Counted from the stretch's first letter, positions 45,100-57,197 are shown. The stretch: 64,000 nt of DNA from Engraulis encrasicolus (GCF_034702125.1 NC_085861.1:46892222-46956221), one strand, 5' to 3'. Program-made: numbers and translations. The notes: generated by a model from the letters alone, not told the origin.

Positions 45100-45458
45100 G
45101 TGCAACCTACTCCACAGACGTCCTCGATTCTGCCCTGGACAGGGTGAAATCTGAGGGCAATGTTGATCGCACTCGCCCAGGTGCCAGACCACCGCGTGAG
45201 AAGCCACCTCTGATCTGCTGTACCACCTACACACCCTTCAGCCATGAAATCAAAAACATTGTCAAACAACACTGGCATGTCCTCAAAACGGACCCCGTTT
45301 GCTCTGAACTCTTCCCCCAGCCACCCCTCTTCACATACTCCAGGTCCTCAAACCTCAAAGACAGGCTGGTGCACTCGGATACCTTTGACCGCTCCAAACT
45401 AGCCAGGCTGCGTCCTCCTAGTGACAGGTCCTCCATAGAAAATATGACTGGACAATGA
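45100..45458 (+). pseudogene. Penelope-like element protein fragment
   Basis: An open frame of about 119 codons contains LDSALDRVKSEGN, then ICCTTYTPFSHEIKNIVKQHW, PPLFTYSRSSNLKDRLVHSD. This is the pattern of the linker between reverse transcriptase and GIY-YIG endonuclease in Penelope-like retroelements (V-T-T-Y..., I-K-K-H-W, P-P..., R-x-x-N-L-x-D-x-L-V). The ATG at 45027 lies in microsatellite-adjacent DNA and is not a real start. RT is absent upstream, a TGA ends the frame at 45456-45458, and the endonuclease is not recognisable. It is a 5'-truncated relic. Confidence 0.7.
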
Positions 45459-45715
45459 CACTAGTCTATCCAGCCTACTATGGGAAGGATGCTGATGGCA
45501 GGATGTCTCTATCCATACACCCTAACCTATAGGCATTTCAAGCTAGGTTGCAGGCTTACTACCTGTCTTCCGTGTACGTGGCTTTACCTGGCCTATATAA
45601 GGGCGTGTCTTTATTTTCAATGTTTGCACTGAGGATGGTCTGAATGGGACCGAAACGTTTGCACTGTTCACTTGGGTAGGACTTTTTTATTTTCAAAACA
45701 TGCAATAAAAGGACA
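45459..45715 (+). mobile_element. 3' part of the Penelope-like element with hammerhead-like hairpin
   Basis: Downstream of the protein fragment, GCACTGAGGATGGTC...GGGACCGAAACGTTTGCAC (about 45626-45664) gives a GGTC/GACC stem between CUGAGGA and GAAAC. This is close to the hammerhead core arrangement known from Penelope-like elements. AATAAA follows at 45704. CUGAGGA differs from canonical CUGAUGA. Confidence 0.5.
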
Positions 45716-45839
45716 CTATTGGATCGGCATACAAGGTGTGCGAGTTCCCCTTGATCCTATAGTTAACCTGTTGGAACCTACGCACCCACCCGGCATCAAG
45801 AGAAAAGGCGCGGTACCTCCCTTTGAAAGAACAAGTAAG

Positions 45840-46140
45840 GTGAAATGTATAGATAAGATCTGTATACAAGGTGCAAGAGTAAAGTGCCACTGGCATGGTG
45901 ATAAAAATGTTCATGGAATGTCATAAATTGACCTTGGAATGTTCATGTGGTTTTCTTCAGTGTGTTGAGTCTTGTGGAAAGAAGCTGTTACTGTGTCTGT
46001 CTGCTTATGCGGCGCCGTAGGTTGCGGTATCGCTTCCCTGATGGTAGAATGGAGAACAGTCTGTGTGCTGGATGAGTTGTGTCTTTCATGATGTCCATTG
46101 CTGGACCAGTGTGAAGTGTACAGTTCCTGAATGGCTGATA
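45840..46140 (-). repeat. Interspersed repeat fragment
   Basis: GTGGAAAGAAGCTGTTACTGTGTCTG, TTGCGGTATCGCTTCCCTGATGGTAGAA (quoted in part: CGCTTCCCTGATGGTAGAA) and GAACAGTCTGTG are words of a widespread fish repeat. Class not assigned; orientation is nominal. Confidence 0.5.
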
Positions 46141-48164
46141 GACAAAGACAAATGAAGGATTATGTCAAACTAGTTTATAACATGTTTTGTTGAGATTTTC
46201 ACCTGTTCTGAACAGGTTGAAATGTGTAGTTCAAAGTTTTTACTGTGGCGCCACATTTCATGAAACCCTCATTCATTATTGTAAAATTTGATTAAATCAA
46301 TATAAACTATAATACGTTTCCAAAAAGGCAATGTATTCAAGTAGGCAATGTTGAGAATCTATTTTCGTGGTGTCATGCCGTACATTAGTGGTGTTTAGTA
46401 CTGAAAGTTGTGTGCTAAATACATTTTATATCTAGTTACTTCTGTTGTCACCTTGCCTGTTCACTTGTGTGTGTTTCTGTGTCTGTGCTTGGCTATGTTA
46501 TGACCATAGTATTTCTGGTAAGGCAGGCAGAGGGTGGTTTGGAATGATACTCACCTCGTGAATATCGGAAGGCGAGAATTGAACTCCACCGCACTTAAAC
46601 AAAGTAGACAGGGCAGATTTGGAGTTTGGAACACAGTTCATTAGGTCTGTGTGGGAATTGGCACTATACTTCCTTGTTCCGCAGCAATATTGCCTCATGT
46701 CCCACCCTGTGCGGTTGCTTCACTTTGAAATAGATACCGTACGTCATTGGATTTGACAGGAACTGCATATCGGCTTCAGCTATAGATGTGAACTTTGACT
46801 TAATGTCTTAGTCTAACAGAGAGCTGAAGAGGTGAAGACTTCATACCTGAATGGATGTAAAAATTGACAGCACTCATGGTGAGGCTTTTATTATGAACTG
46901 TTTGATTATTATTATTAGGAGTGCCGTTACGTATTTATATACATTTCTGTCTGCAATGATTGTAGCAAAGAATCTGTAAATGTATTTTTATTTCATTAAT
47001 TGTATTTAATTTATAAATGTTAGGCCTATACATAACATCTACAAAAGAACATGCTTCAGGAAATGGGATGCCTTGAAACTAAAATACATCTTAGAACACA
47101 TTCTCTGTATGTATCATTGTACAAAGGTCCTATCAATTTAGAGATTTGGCAACATAGCATGAATATAACAAATAGAAACATAAAATGCCAAACCGAGCAA
47201 CAACAAGAAAAAGAATATAGGCCTACCTGTCGTCTTCTTCAGTCTTCAGTAGATAGGCCTATGTTTTAATAATTGAAACTGTACCAGTCTTCATTATGAC
47301 GGGCAGGTTTCAAGAAAACCAGAACTTTGAAACATCTTTTTAACAGTGGTTTTTATAGGTTTTTTTATTTTATGTAATAAAGTAACTAGAGTATCGTTTC
47401 CGAAACTAGGGGTACGCGACATCATTGCAAGGGGTACGGGAAAAGATTTGGAATTTAAAAGAAAAAAAAATGCAGGAAGAAAAAAAAATCAAAAGGCAAA
47501 GAATAGTGGCAACGTAGGCCTAATAAAATAAAAAAGTAACCCAGCAATCAGTCCCAGCACTTTACTATGCCTATACAAAGTTGTAGGTGAGGGAAAAAAA
47601 AATCTGCGAATGGAGGAAACGCCATGTTCTTATTGCGCGTCTGCTCGCATGGTCATAGGAGGGAAAATGTAGGCCTAGTCTGACCCAACCGGCCTACANT
47701 TTTTTAAAATNTGCTAGGCCTACATAAATATATAATGAACACTTCATAGTCATCTACATTACACCAAGTAGGCCTATAGGGCTCCTACACCAAGACCTGT
47801 TTTTTTTTTTCTTTCTAAAGCGGTCCACCGGCTGGCACGTACGGACCACATTGTTGTTTGACTTGTGTGCGTGCAGAAGGCAACATTTTCCCTCCGAACT
47901 GAGAGGGGGTTAGATCATTTAGTGGCATGTGGCATGTGCCAGTGACATGCGGAAGTGCCGCAGTGGCATGTCCATTGATTTTATATTAACCACAGACCTA
48001 TACTAATTATTATTAATAAGTGTAATCATATTTATTAATAATAAGTATTATTTTTAATTATTTATGTATTCTAGGTCTGTAATTACAACAGTTAACGGGC
48101 ATGTCAAACGCCGTCACGGTTGACATGTCACGTTGGTTACTATGGCTACAGTGGCTACTACGAT
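46141..48164. other. No gene recognised; two ambiguous bases
   Basis: Non-coding. Undetermined bases (N) occur at 47699 and 47711 in a T/A homopolymer context. TAGGCCTA words are frequent at 47030-47780. Confidence 0.5.
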
Positions 48165-48482
48165 GTCAAACTGTGCCTAACCCTAAACTTATTCCTAAAC
48201 CTAACCTGTCAGTGAAAAAATGTGTGTAAACCAACCGAACTGTGCCTAAACCAAAACTCATTCCTAAACCTAACCTGTCAGTGGAAAAATGTGTTTTATA
48301 ATTGCATGCCAGTGATGACACTTCCGCATGTCGATATCGAACTCTGCCTAAACCAAACTCATCCCTAAACCTAATCTGTGAGTGGAAAAATGTGTGTAGG
48401 CTACACCAACCTATAAACATGTTGAACTGTGCCTAAACCAAATCTCATCCTTAAACCTATACCTGTTAGTGGAAAAATGTGT
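48165..48482. repeat. Tandem repeat, four degenerate copies of about 60-110 bp
   Basis: The phrase GAACTGTGCCTAAACCAAA..TCATTCCTAAACCTAACCTGTCAGTGGAAAAATGTGTG repeats four times with one longer spacer (core quoted: CCTAAACCTAACCTGTCAGT). Confidence 0.85.
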
Positions 48483-48485
48483 GAC

Positions 48486-48625
48486 GAGTAATGTTTCATA
48501 AGCATATTTTTAGTTCACAAATTATGTAATTCATTCTGCAAAAAATAGTATAATTTTGTCTCAAAAAATGTCATTGGTTTCAATGAGGGCACTCGTGTTC
48601 TGGCAGGGACTCGCTTTTCGGCACG
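48486..48625 (+). repeat. Dispersed 135-bp repeat, copy 2
   Basis: Partner of 32372-32507; same orientation and end points. Confidence 0.8.
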
Positions 48626-50670
48626 ACACCGCTATAGCTAGGCCTATAGTAGGCCTACTCTCTTCTATTCCACGCAAATTGGGCTATGGCTGGATAAGAG
48701 CACTGCTGACCGTGGTGACCGTGTCGTCAAATCACTTCCATTTAACCTGGCGTGGTCAAATGGGCAAGGAACACTGAACATGAATAAAACCAGAGCAGAC
48801 ACGATGGAAAGCTGTAGGAAGTTGGAAAACTACTCTCTGTCCCTCCCTCTCCTTCTATCTCTGTCTGCGCGGACGTAATTGATTGACAGCTGAGACCTCT
48901 GTTCTACAGGCAACGTGGTGTTTTATAGATAACAATCTCGCCGTCTTTTATATTCACAAGAGCACCAAAATGAATGTAATTTCTGAGCATTATTCGGCAA
49001 GCACCCTTCACAACAGGAAATCTGTGAAGTCCATCTTTGTTACATTGAATGCTGATCATCAGCAGTTAGCCTAATATTAACGCCGGCTGACGGCGCGGGA
49101 GAACAACAACAACAAAAAAACCCTATGCCTACTTTCAAAAGTGACCCTCCCTCTGCTTTTATTTGTGTTGCTTTTGACAAGCCTGGAAATTAAACGCTGA
49201 CACAGGCTATGTGTAGCAGACGACTCACATTAACCATTAGCCTAACCAGGGTTTCAGTCACAAGAGTTCCTGTCACGCACCCTCTGGACATGAAGTGCTC
49301 CAAGGGATCTAGAGGATCAAAGTCCCCCCCACTTCCCCCAACAAACCAGCGAGGCTATTCCTTGTGTGGTGGCTGCGTTTTTCCGCACAGGAAAATAGTT
49401 CCCAAGCCAAAATGTATCTCCTTGGCTTCTTTATAGAAAAGGAAACATGAAAAAAAAAATGTTATCAAGAGTATTGATGATATAAGGAGTCTTACTCACC
49501 TTAAAGCTTTGTGTTGTCAAGTGTAAGCACCACTTCATTATGTCCAAACTGTGTTGAGCTCTGATGAACACATATAGCCTAATAGTCATTTATAGAAGTT
49601 CCGTGACCATGGAGAGGAAAGGTTAGTTTCTCACTGGATTTGTCATCTATAAAGGTTAAATAAAAAAATGAGCCGGGGTGCCCCTCACAAAAATGTGGGG
49701 ATTTTTTTAGAGCCCTATATCCAAAATGGCTGCTGCCAGCCAAGCTGGAAATTTACTTTTTAATGGTTTTGCCCACAGTGCTGCATAATACATGGTTTCT
49801 GAGACTATTTGGGTCAAGAAATTCACAAATGATGTAGATTTATTGAGTGCATCTTAATATGCCACCTTGCCTCCTCCACTTGCGCTTGTCTCCTCGCCCC
49901 GCCTCCTGGCCCCTCCTCCGTGGAGAAAACGATAAAGTTTCCCAGCTGTCAGCCTAGCCACAACAACTTTTGAGGGACTGTTTTTCATTCACCATCCCAA
50001 TTGCAAACGAGAAAAAGACTCTACAATTGAGCTTTTGCAAGATATTGAAATATAATGCTGTTGTCAGTGATGCCATCATGACGAGAAGCGAGTGGAGGAG
50101 GCAAGTGGAGGAGGCAAGGTCGCATATTAGGATGCACTCATTGATTTGACCTATTTTTGACCTTCAAATTCAAGATGGCTGCCACTTTTGGCATTTTCAA
50201 AATCGTCAGAAAGCCTTAATATCAGGCTCAAATGAAAGGTCTGCTCATACTGAGTTCAGTTATGGACAGTAAAATTATAAGTAGGCTATGCAGAAGTCAT
50301 CTGAAAGGTAAAAAAGATCAAGTTTTTTGGTTGATGAGAATGAAACTGCTGATAAGTTGGGTTGGGTCATAATGTGAGCTTCCGTGACCATCCTCTGGCA
50401 TGGTTTTTTGATGATTGATTTGACCTCTATGGACCCTTTAGAAAAGATTTAGCCCCCATGTCCCTCCCAAAAATCCCGGCATTTTTTGCTAGAGAGGCAA
50501 ATTCAAAATTATGTCCGGCGCCATCTCTAAGAAATAACTTTCGATCTGAATGACATAGAATCATGTATGAAGACAGTTTTTCATACAACTCAACCATGAT
50601 GATTACAAATTTGACATCATTTTGATAATACAACTTTGTTTTGGCTACGAAATTCAAAATGGCTGCCATC
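48626..50670. other. No gene recognised; repeat-like phrases
   Basis: Phrases such as TTCAAAATGGCTGCCA / CCAAAATGGCTGCTGCCA recur at about 49722, 50164 and 50652, hinting at an old repeat. 49946-50047 matches 6370-6468. Confidence 0.45.
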
Positions 50671-50855
50671 TAGAACACTCGTTTTCAACCTTTTTAGGCC
50701 GTAACCCCCCCCCCCAAAACAGTCATATTTGGACTGGGGACCCCCCAATTCAAGTTAGGCCTACTCCATTGGTGATGGTCTTTTAAATTGACATTCCTTA
50801 CATTGACACCCCACCCCCCAAAAAGGGGATCTCAACCCACAGGTTGAGAACCACT
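50671..50855. mobile_element. Diverged hAT-type MITE
   Basis: The right end GGTTGAGAACCACTG is the reverse of CAGTGGTTCTCAACC, a common fish hAT terminus. The left end CACTCGTTTTCAACC is a mutated mate. Contains C-runs. No duplication visible. Confidence 0.55.
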
Positions 50856-51204
50856 GATGTAGTAGGCCTACATAGAACTTTTGACATTTTCCAAGCATTC
50901 TTGCATAAAGAAGCTTGTTGAGGGACTCAAAGCAAGAGTTGCTGAAATGGACAGAAGTACTCTCAAAAGTAGTGATAAGCCTGGTTCAAGACGGTCAACT
51001 TGACAGGGCCCGCGCCCCCTTGGGCGTGAGTTCTCAACAAAAAAAAAGCTGGAAAATATGGTGAAATACGAGCTATTGGGTTGTAAAACGTATTTAACAC
51101 ATGAACCAAATGAATTAACTAAAATAAATATGTTTAAAAATAGTTTTGAGCCTTTTTGTTAATTGGGCAAGGGGCACAATAGCAATAGGCCTAATTATCA
51201 ACTA

Positions 51205-51747
51205 AAGCTGGGCTTACACTGTGCGAGTTTTGCCCCGATTTTACCCCGATTTGGCACTCGCACGACTTTTTGAAAGTCGGGCCGATTTCTTGCTCAATCG
51301 CAGGTCAATCGTGAGTCTCGCATCGTGCAGTGTACATGGGGTAACGACAAGCGATTTCGCCTCACGATCGTGCAATCGCAGGGTCGCAAGAAAAACGAAA
51401 ACTGTTTGAAATTCTGGTCGTGGCGCGCTCGTAAATCGCACAGTTAAAGCAGTGCTACGACCCGATTTGAAACTTCACATGCACAAATGAATAGGGCCGT
51501 GGGATTCGCTATTGAGCGCGACCTCATCTCCAGCTCAGGTGCGCATGTTCCCTCCTCTGCAGACCGGGGAAACATGCCTGTCGCGTCGTACGGTGGAAGC
51601 ATTTCGCTCGCATCCGACTGTCGGCTCGTGTAGTGTGAGGACGTGAGTCGTGAGTTGTGAACTTTTAAACAGTGAAATTCCATCGTGCAGTGTGAGCAGA
51701 AGCTTAAGACCCACGACTGAAAATATCGCACAGTGTATGCCCGGCTT
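51205..51747 (-). mobile_element. TA-flanked inverted-repeat element, copy 2 (543 bp)
   Basis: It is the reverse complement of 23621-24149 across its whole length, with TA on each side (51203-51204, 51748-51749). High similarity by eye. Confidence 0.85.
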
Positions 51748-51779
51748 TAGTCTGAACCTCTTATGTTTGTCCCCTAAAG

Positions 51780-52113
51780 CAGTGGTTCTTAACCTTTTTT
51801 TCATAACGCACCCCCTTACCTGTGCCCAAGACAAGTTGCGCACCCCAACTCAAGCGTCTACACGTATATACACACTAAAAAAACATTTTAGTGATTAATT
51901 ACAATGATTCTTGTTTGAGACATTTAATCAATACCTTGTGCCTTTACATGGGGACCAACACATGTTTTGATTTGGCTTTGATTTGGCCTAATTATAATGT
52001 TCGCTTGCAGATTTTTGGTCACAACCACCTCAACACAAACAAAATTCCGCGCAACCCCTGAAATCTCTGGCCCGCCCCCAGGGGGTGCCCGCATCCCAGG
52101 TTAAGAACCACTG
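51780..52113. mobile_element. hAT-type MITE (334 bp) with 8-bp duplication
   Basis: CAGTGGTTCTTAACCTTTTT at the left mirrors CCCAGGTTAAGAACCACTG at the right. Flanked by CCCTAAAG (51772-51779, 52114-52121). It lies 32 bases from the previous element. Confidence 0.88.
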
Positions 52114-52121
52114 CCCTAAAG

Positions 52122-53530
52122 CACACCGTAGCCTGGGGTAGGCCTACGTCATCCAGTTTACTGCCAAAGTTCCCTCATACAAAAAAATCTGCTTACTGCC
52201 GCCAGATTTCTGATAATAGTTGTGTTTTCAGTTGTAGAGAGGTTTGATATAACATTGATTTGTTGTATCTCTTTATAGTTGAAATAATATAATTAGCAAC
52301 ACATTTTGAATGTGGGTAGTGAGTGACATAACTAATGTCTGAAGAAATGGAAGAAAATGCTTTCCCAAACACGAGATGAATTAGCAATGCAAATCCCCAT
52401 TGCTAGCAGTACTGAGTGTGTAAACCGTTTGGATTAAAGTGGAATACTTGCGAGAAGTCCTGCAATCAAGACAGTGTTTTAAGGTATGCCATTTGCTTAT
52501 TTATTAGCCGTCTGTGGCATGTCAACTTGTGGTGTTTTTGCTGTGAAGAAGTAGTTTCGCTGAAGCAGGTTCAGCTCTTTTTCTTGGTTTGTTGCGCTAT
52601 GATAGAGTGTGAGATATCGCTGTAAACGGTAGGCTATTTAAATGCAAACATGCCAAAACAACAATACAATGGAGTGCACATTTCGAGTCGTGTGATGCTT
52701 GAGTAACCTGTGTGAGTTATTTTGACAGCAATATCTTTAGTAGTAGGCTACTGTAGTAGGATCTCTAGTTTCGTGGATGGATTTTGGTGAAGGATACCAC
52801 TGAGCTACTCTGGCAGCGTGCATGCGTGTGTTTGACAGTCAACAATCGGCTTTCGTTCAGGCTATGTGTGTGTGTGTATGTGAGGGTGTGTGTACGTGCG
52901 CACGCGTGTGTGTGACTAGCCTGTGTGGACAGCAGTCACTGACGCATCCCATCAAAAACCAAAGCTAGTAACCACCACATAGTCAGTTAATGATTTCAAT
53001 TCACTTTCTGTGCTTCACTCTATTAGACTCAGATGCAACAATCAATGCAAGGAGTTTCCCTTGAATATCTTTTCTTCCTTGATGAATCATCAAATCCCTG
53101 TGAGATCCCTTCTTCCCTCCAGCATGTTTGTGGAGTTATATTCCCGCTGGTTGGTGTTCTCACAAGTCTCTAGTATAGTTATTGTTCATCATGTACTCAT
53201 TCTCAAACATCTAGTCACAACACGTATGAAATTAAACAGGACTCACCTGATGCCATTTCTGTCTGTATCATGATGTAGGCCTACCTAGTCTTATCTGTCT
53301 TTGACACTACAGCAGTCAACACACCCAACATACCCAGCAAGTCAGATTGTACGGTATGTTTAAAAAAAGACACATTTTCAGACAAAATGAAAATGCTGTT
53401 ATGCAGGATCTCCATGTACTGTTCTTGATTTTTACAAAATGATTTCAAGTCCCACTTGTAATACAGTAAGGGCCAACCAGTGGGCCCAGGCCTAAAGTTT
53501 GAGAATCATTGATCTAGTCCATACCATATA
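52122..53530. other. No gene recognised; GT microsatellite
   Basis: A GT-rich tract at about 52865-52915. CAGTGGGCCCAGGCCTAAAGTTTGAGAATCATTG near 53480-53512 looks like the decayed right end of another CAGTGGTT-type element. Confidence 0.45.
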
Positions 53531-53740
53531 ACCTGGGGTGGCAAAGTCTATCAATGTTTTTTGTAATCCTCCATGCCCGAGGGACATTATTTGGTATGAT
53601 AGCCCTCTGGAAGTGGTAGCTTTCTTTTATTTTTACTCACTTTAATAATGACGCCCAGTGCATTTCGCAATACATGGCTGTATATGGATGTAGGCGTATG
53701 TAAGTGTCTGTGATGATGGTATATGTTTTTATTGATGTTA

Positions 53741-54356
53741 GAGTAGAGAGGGGGAATAAGCCCCCCTTAAGGAAAAGGTATTTTTTCTCCAAGTAGATGT
53801 TAACCATCTGTGTTCATTTCAACCATAGATGGTAACAACAGTGAGGTGAACAATAACCCATCATGGAAAATTACCCAAAGTTAATCCTTCTTGACATTTT
53901 AAACAAAAACAAAAATTGTGCTAAAGGGGCCTTTTACCCCGCTAGTGGGGTAAAAGGCCCCCCCTGAGGTGGGGGAATAGGCCCCCCCTAAAAAAAAACC
54001 CAAACTACTTGGTTCACTGATTGTTTTCTTCAACCAAACAATGAAAGAAACAACATGCCAATAAATAATCAAAATTTCTATGATTTTATTGTAAATACAA
54101 CGTAATATGAAGCTTTTAGGCTACCTGTGTAAATGCTTATGTACTGACGCCAGAAAATTACATGACTAGCCATAAAATTTTACTTTCCTCCACTGCGTCG
54201 CTAAAATGCTATCCACAGCGGATGTTTATTTATCCCTGTGGTCAGGATCTATTCATAGCAACAATGCAAATTGAAATTTGTGCCATCTAGTAGTCAAAAT
54301 GGGAAAAACGGGCAGGTGCGTATTACCCCGTGGGGGCGTATTGCCCCTCTCTACTA
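53741..54356. mobile_element. TA-flanked element (616 bp) with GTAGAGAGGGG inverted ends
   Basis: The ends are GAGTAGAGAGGGGGAATAAG and, reversed, TAGTAGAGAGGGGCAATACG. It is flanked by TA, and the empty site is seen in copy 2 of the surrounding repeat (TGATGTTACATCAC near 61718). The interior contains GGGGCCTTTTACCCC...GGGGTAAAAGGCCCC, a perfect inverted repeat (53925-53960). No transposase. Confidence 0.8.
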
Positions 54357-54894
54357 TACATCACATATAGACACCTTAGGGATTTTAAAAATATACAGGT
54401 TTGATGGATAATGTACTTTCCTATGAATTATATAAGTCAAAATGTATCCGTCATACACTTTTTCAGCCATATAATGCAAGGTTAGATTGATGCAGAAGCC
54501 TATTGGAGGGTGAGTCAAATCCCAATGATTGCTATATCATATCTGTAGGGTGTGGGCATTAAAAAATATATGGGTTTGCTAGTTTAATATAAATTATACA
54601 CCTATTTAGGCCCAAAACCTATAACTGTCCAATGGATTTCAATGGAAATCAATGCATTTCAATGTAATGCAAAGCACATTACATAACTAAGGTATAGTGG
54701 AATAAAGGAAGTTGCGAGATGCCTCAATGCACATTATATCACATCTACAGTGTATAGACCTAAGAAAATATATGGATTGGATAGCTTACTACAAATAACC
54801 CACTTATTTTAGACCCACAACTCATGGCCGTCCATTAAAAATCAATGCATTTAAAAGTATGAAATCTTTAGGACTTTACAGAGCTTATGTAGGG

Positions 54895-55942
54895 ATAGAC
54901 AACCTGATCTCCACGGGATCTGTGTCCTCAAGCACGGATTTTTTAACTCAAAATCTGTGTCTGGGAGGACGGATTTTGCTGAAATTCCGTGTTTGAGCAC
55001 ACAGATTTTTACCCCATTGAATCTCTATGACAGCCGGCACCTGTGATATTCACACGGATGTTTTTTTTCAATCATAACCGCGACCTCACCTCGCATTGCA
55101 GTGATCCAGCAATGAATAGTCTAACAGGCATCTGGTAGCTGAAGCTTTATTCTGTGTCAAAGGCACAAACTGCATCGGATTTAGCAGGCCATTTTGCAGG
55201 GGGCCGCCTCGAAGACATTCCTTTGTTCGTGGATTTCCGCGCTTCCGCGATGGGCGCGTGGAAAATCACCCGTGATATACACACGCATTGTGGCAGTTTA
55301 GAATTTCGCTCATTTATGTTCATAGTAACTCCATGACTGGCACAATCTGTGATAAGCACACGGACTCTTTTCCCGTGTCCCAACAGACGGATTCCCCCCA
55401 TTAAATCTATGACAGCAGGCATCTGTGATATGCACACGGTTTTTAATTTCTTTTTTCAATCATAACCGGCCTCACCTCGCATTGCGGTGCACCCACAATG
55501 AATAGTCTGAAAGGTAGCCTATTTATTCTGTGACAAAGACTCAGATGTAGCCGAACCTAACAGAAAACCTACTTCGGATTTAGCAGGTCATTTTGCAGGG
55601 GCCGTCTCGATGACGTTCCTTTGCTCGTGGACAGCCGCGCTTCTGTGATGGGCGCACGGAAAATCACCCGTGATATACACACGCATTGTGGCAGTTTAGA
55701 ATTTCACTCATTTATTTTCCTAGTAACTCGATGACTGGCAAAATCTGTGATATAGGCCTACACACGGATTCTTTTTCCGTGTCCCTACAGACGGAATCCC
55801 CCCATGAAATCTATGACAGCCGGCATCTGTGATAAGCACACGGCTTTTTTTTCCTTTTTTCTATCATAACCGACCTCACCTCGCATTGCGGTGCACCAGA
55901 ACATAGCCTAGTCTAACAGGTAGCCTATTTATTCTGTGACAA
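54895..55942. repeat. Tandem repeat of about 400-bp units
   Basis: Two full units and one partial each run through CATCTGTGATA.GCACACGG, CAATCATAACCG, CCTCACCTCGCATTGC, TTTAGCAGG.CATTTTGCAGG, ATCACCCGTGATATACACAC and ACTCCATGACTGGCA (starts near 55040, 55420, 55825). The first 140 bases are a shorter ACGGATTT-word repeat. Confidence 0.8.
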
Positions 55943-56163
55943 AGCGACTTAATCTCCACCTCAGGTGCGCATGTTCCCTCCTCTGCAGACCGGGGAAACA
56001 TGCCTGTCGCGTCGTACGGTGGAAGCATTTCGCTTGCATTCGACTGTCGGCTCTTGTAGTGTGAGGACGTGAGTCGTGAGTTGTGAACTTTTAAACAGTG
56101 AAATTCCATCGTGCAGTGTGAGCAGAAGCTTAAGACCCACGAGTGAAAATATCGCAGTGTAGC
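55943..56163 (-). mobile_element. TA-type inverted-repeat element, partial copy 3
   Basis: It matches the right half of 51205-51747 (CTCAGGTGCGCATGTTCCCT ... AAATATCGCA) and is cut inside the terminal repeat. It abuts the tandem-repeat block. Confidence 0.8.
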
Positions 56164-56495
56164 CTATAGGTAGAGGAATGTAGGAAGTTGGGAGATATCA
56201 CAGCACAAATGTCACATCCAGTGGATCTTTAGAAAGCCTACATACATTATATTAAATAGGCCTAATCTTTTTTTCAGTCAGTGGGCCAGGACACATTTAG
56301 CCTATATTTCTAATAAATTAAAGGGATGGTAGGCATGTGCTGGAGATGCATGCTAAGATGTCCTAGAATGAGCCAGAGTGTTAGCCTATAGATACAAACT
56401 TGATCACGCTTCTTTACATGAAATGAGATTTTCATTTGGCAATTTTGTTTTGTTGAACCTCAAACCCATACGCACTAGTAGTATTGGGTCACCCA

Positions 56496-56935
56496 CATTG
56501 AGAGTAAATAGAATGGAGGCCAAAATTCTATTTCATTGTTGAAGCCAAGTTGGAGCCAAGGTTGGACCCAAAAAGGCCAAAAAATGGCCAAATCCCATTC
56601 ATTCCTATGAGAGACATAAAACCCTGTATCTCCCTTAAATGCCACTCCAGGGGGATAATTTTTCGCTCAACTAGTAGGTCCCCTTGCTCTCCAACTTACC
56701 AGGGTGGTGATTTTTTGTGGTGATGTTTTGTTTTAGAGAGATATTAAAAGTTAAATTGACCAATGAGCATCAGAACATGGTTTGATTGACCGTTAGAAGT
56801 CTTGTTGTTGTCCAATCAGCACCTGCGTTTGGCGTTGCTAAGGTGGAATGTAAGTTGGAATGTTCCCAAATCTGGCTTCAAAGCGTTGAATGGCAAATAG
56901 CGTTGATTTGGCGTCCATTCTATTTACTGTCAATG
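56496..56935. mobile_element. hAT-like MITE (440 bp) with 8-bp duplication
   Basis: CATTGAGAGTAAATAGAATG at the left mirrors CATTCTATTTACTGTCAATG at the right. A perfect duplication GTCACCCA (56488-56495, 56936-56943) flanks it. The paralogous repeat at about 62712 has the site once (GTCAACCA), confirming the insertion. Confidence 0.88.
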
Positions 56936-57197
56936 GTCACCCATGAAGTGAAAACATGTTGCCTGGTCTCCTTTTATATAGCCTACTTGCAGTTATGGAA
57001 AAAGTTCCTGACACCCTGCGGATGATTAGTTGATGGGCATGTGGATGTTATTTTCAGAAAGTACTATTCAATGGCTGACCAGGCATATTAGATCTTTCTT
57101 GGTTGCAAAAATGGCTCAACTTGAGTGTACAGGAGGTGGACACTCAAGTGTTTGAAAACAAGATCAATTATGACAAGGCAAGAGGTCAAGAGGATAC

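Larger units (their letters stand above)
53531..57197 (+). repeat. Long interspersed or duplicated repeat, copy 1 (with insertions)
   Basis: The segments 53531-53740, 54359-54894, 56164-56495 and 56944-57197 align in order with 61514-62987. Intervening DNA comprises a TA-type element, a tandem-repeat block with a MITE fragment, and an hAT MITE. The interior shows a weak internal period of about 170 bases (ATATCACATCTACAGTGTATAG...TTTCAATG). No coding, class unknown. Confidence 0.8.
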
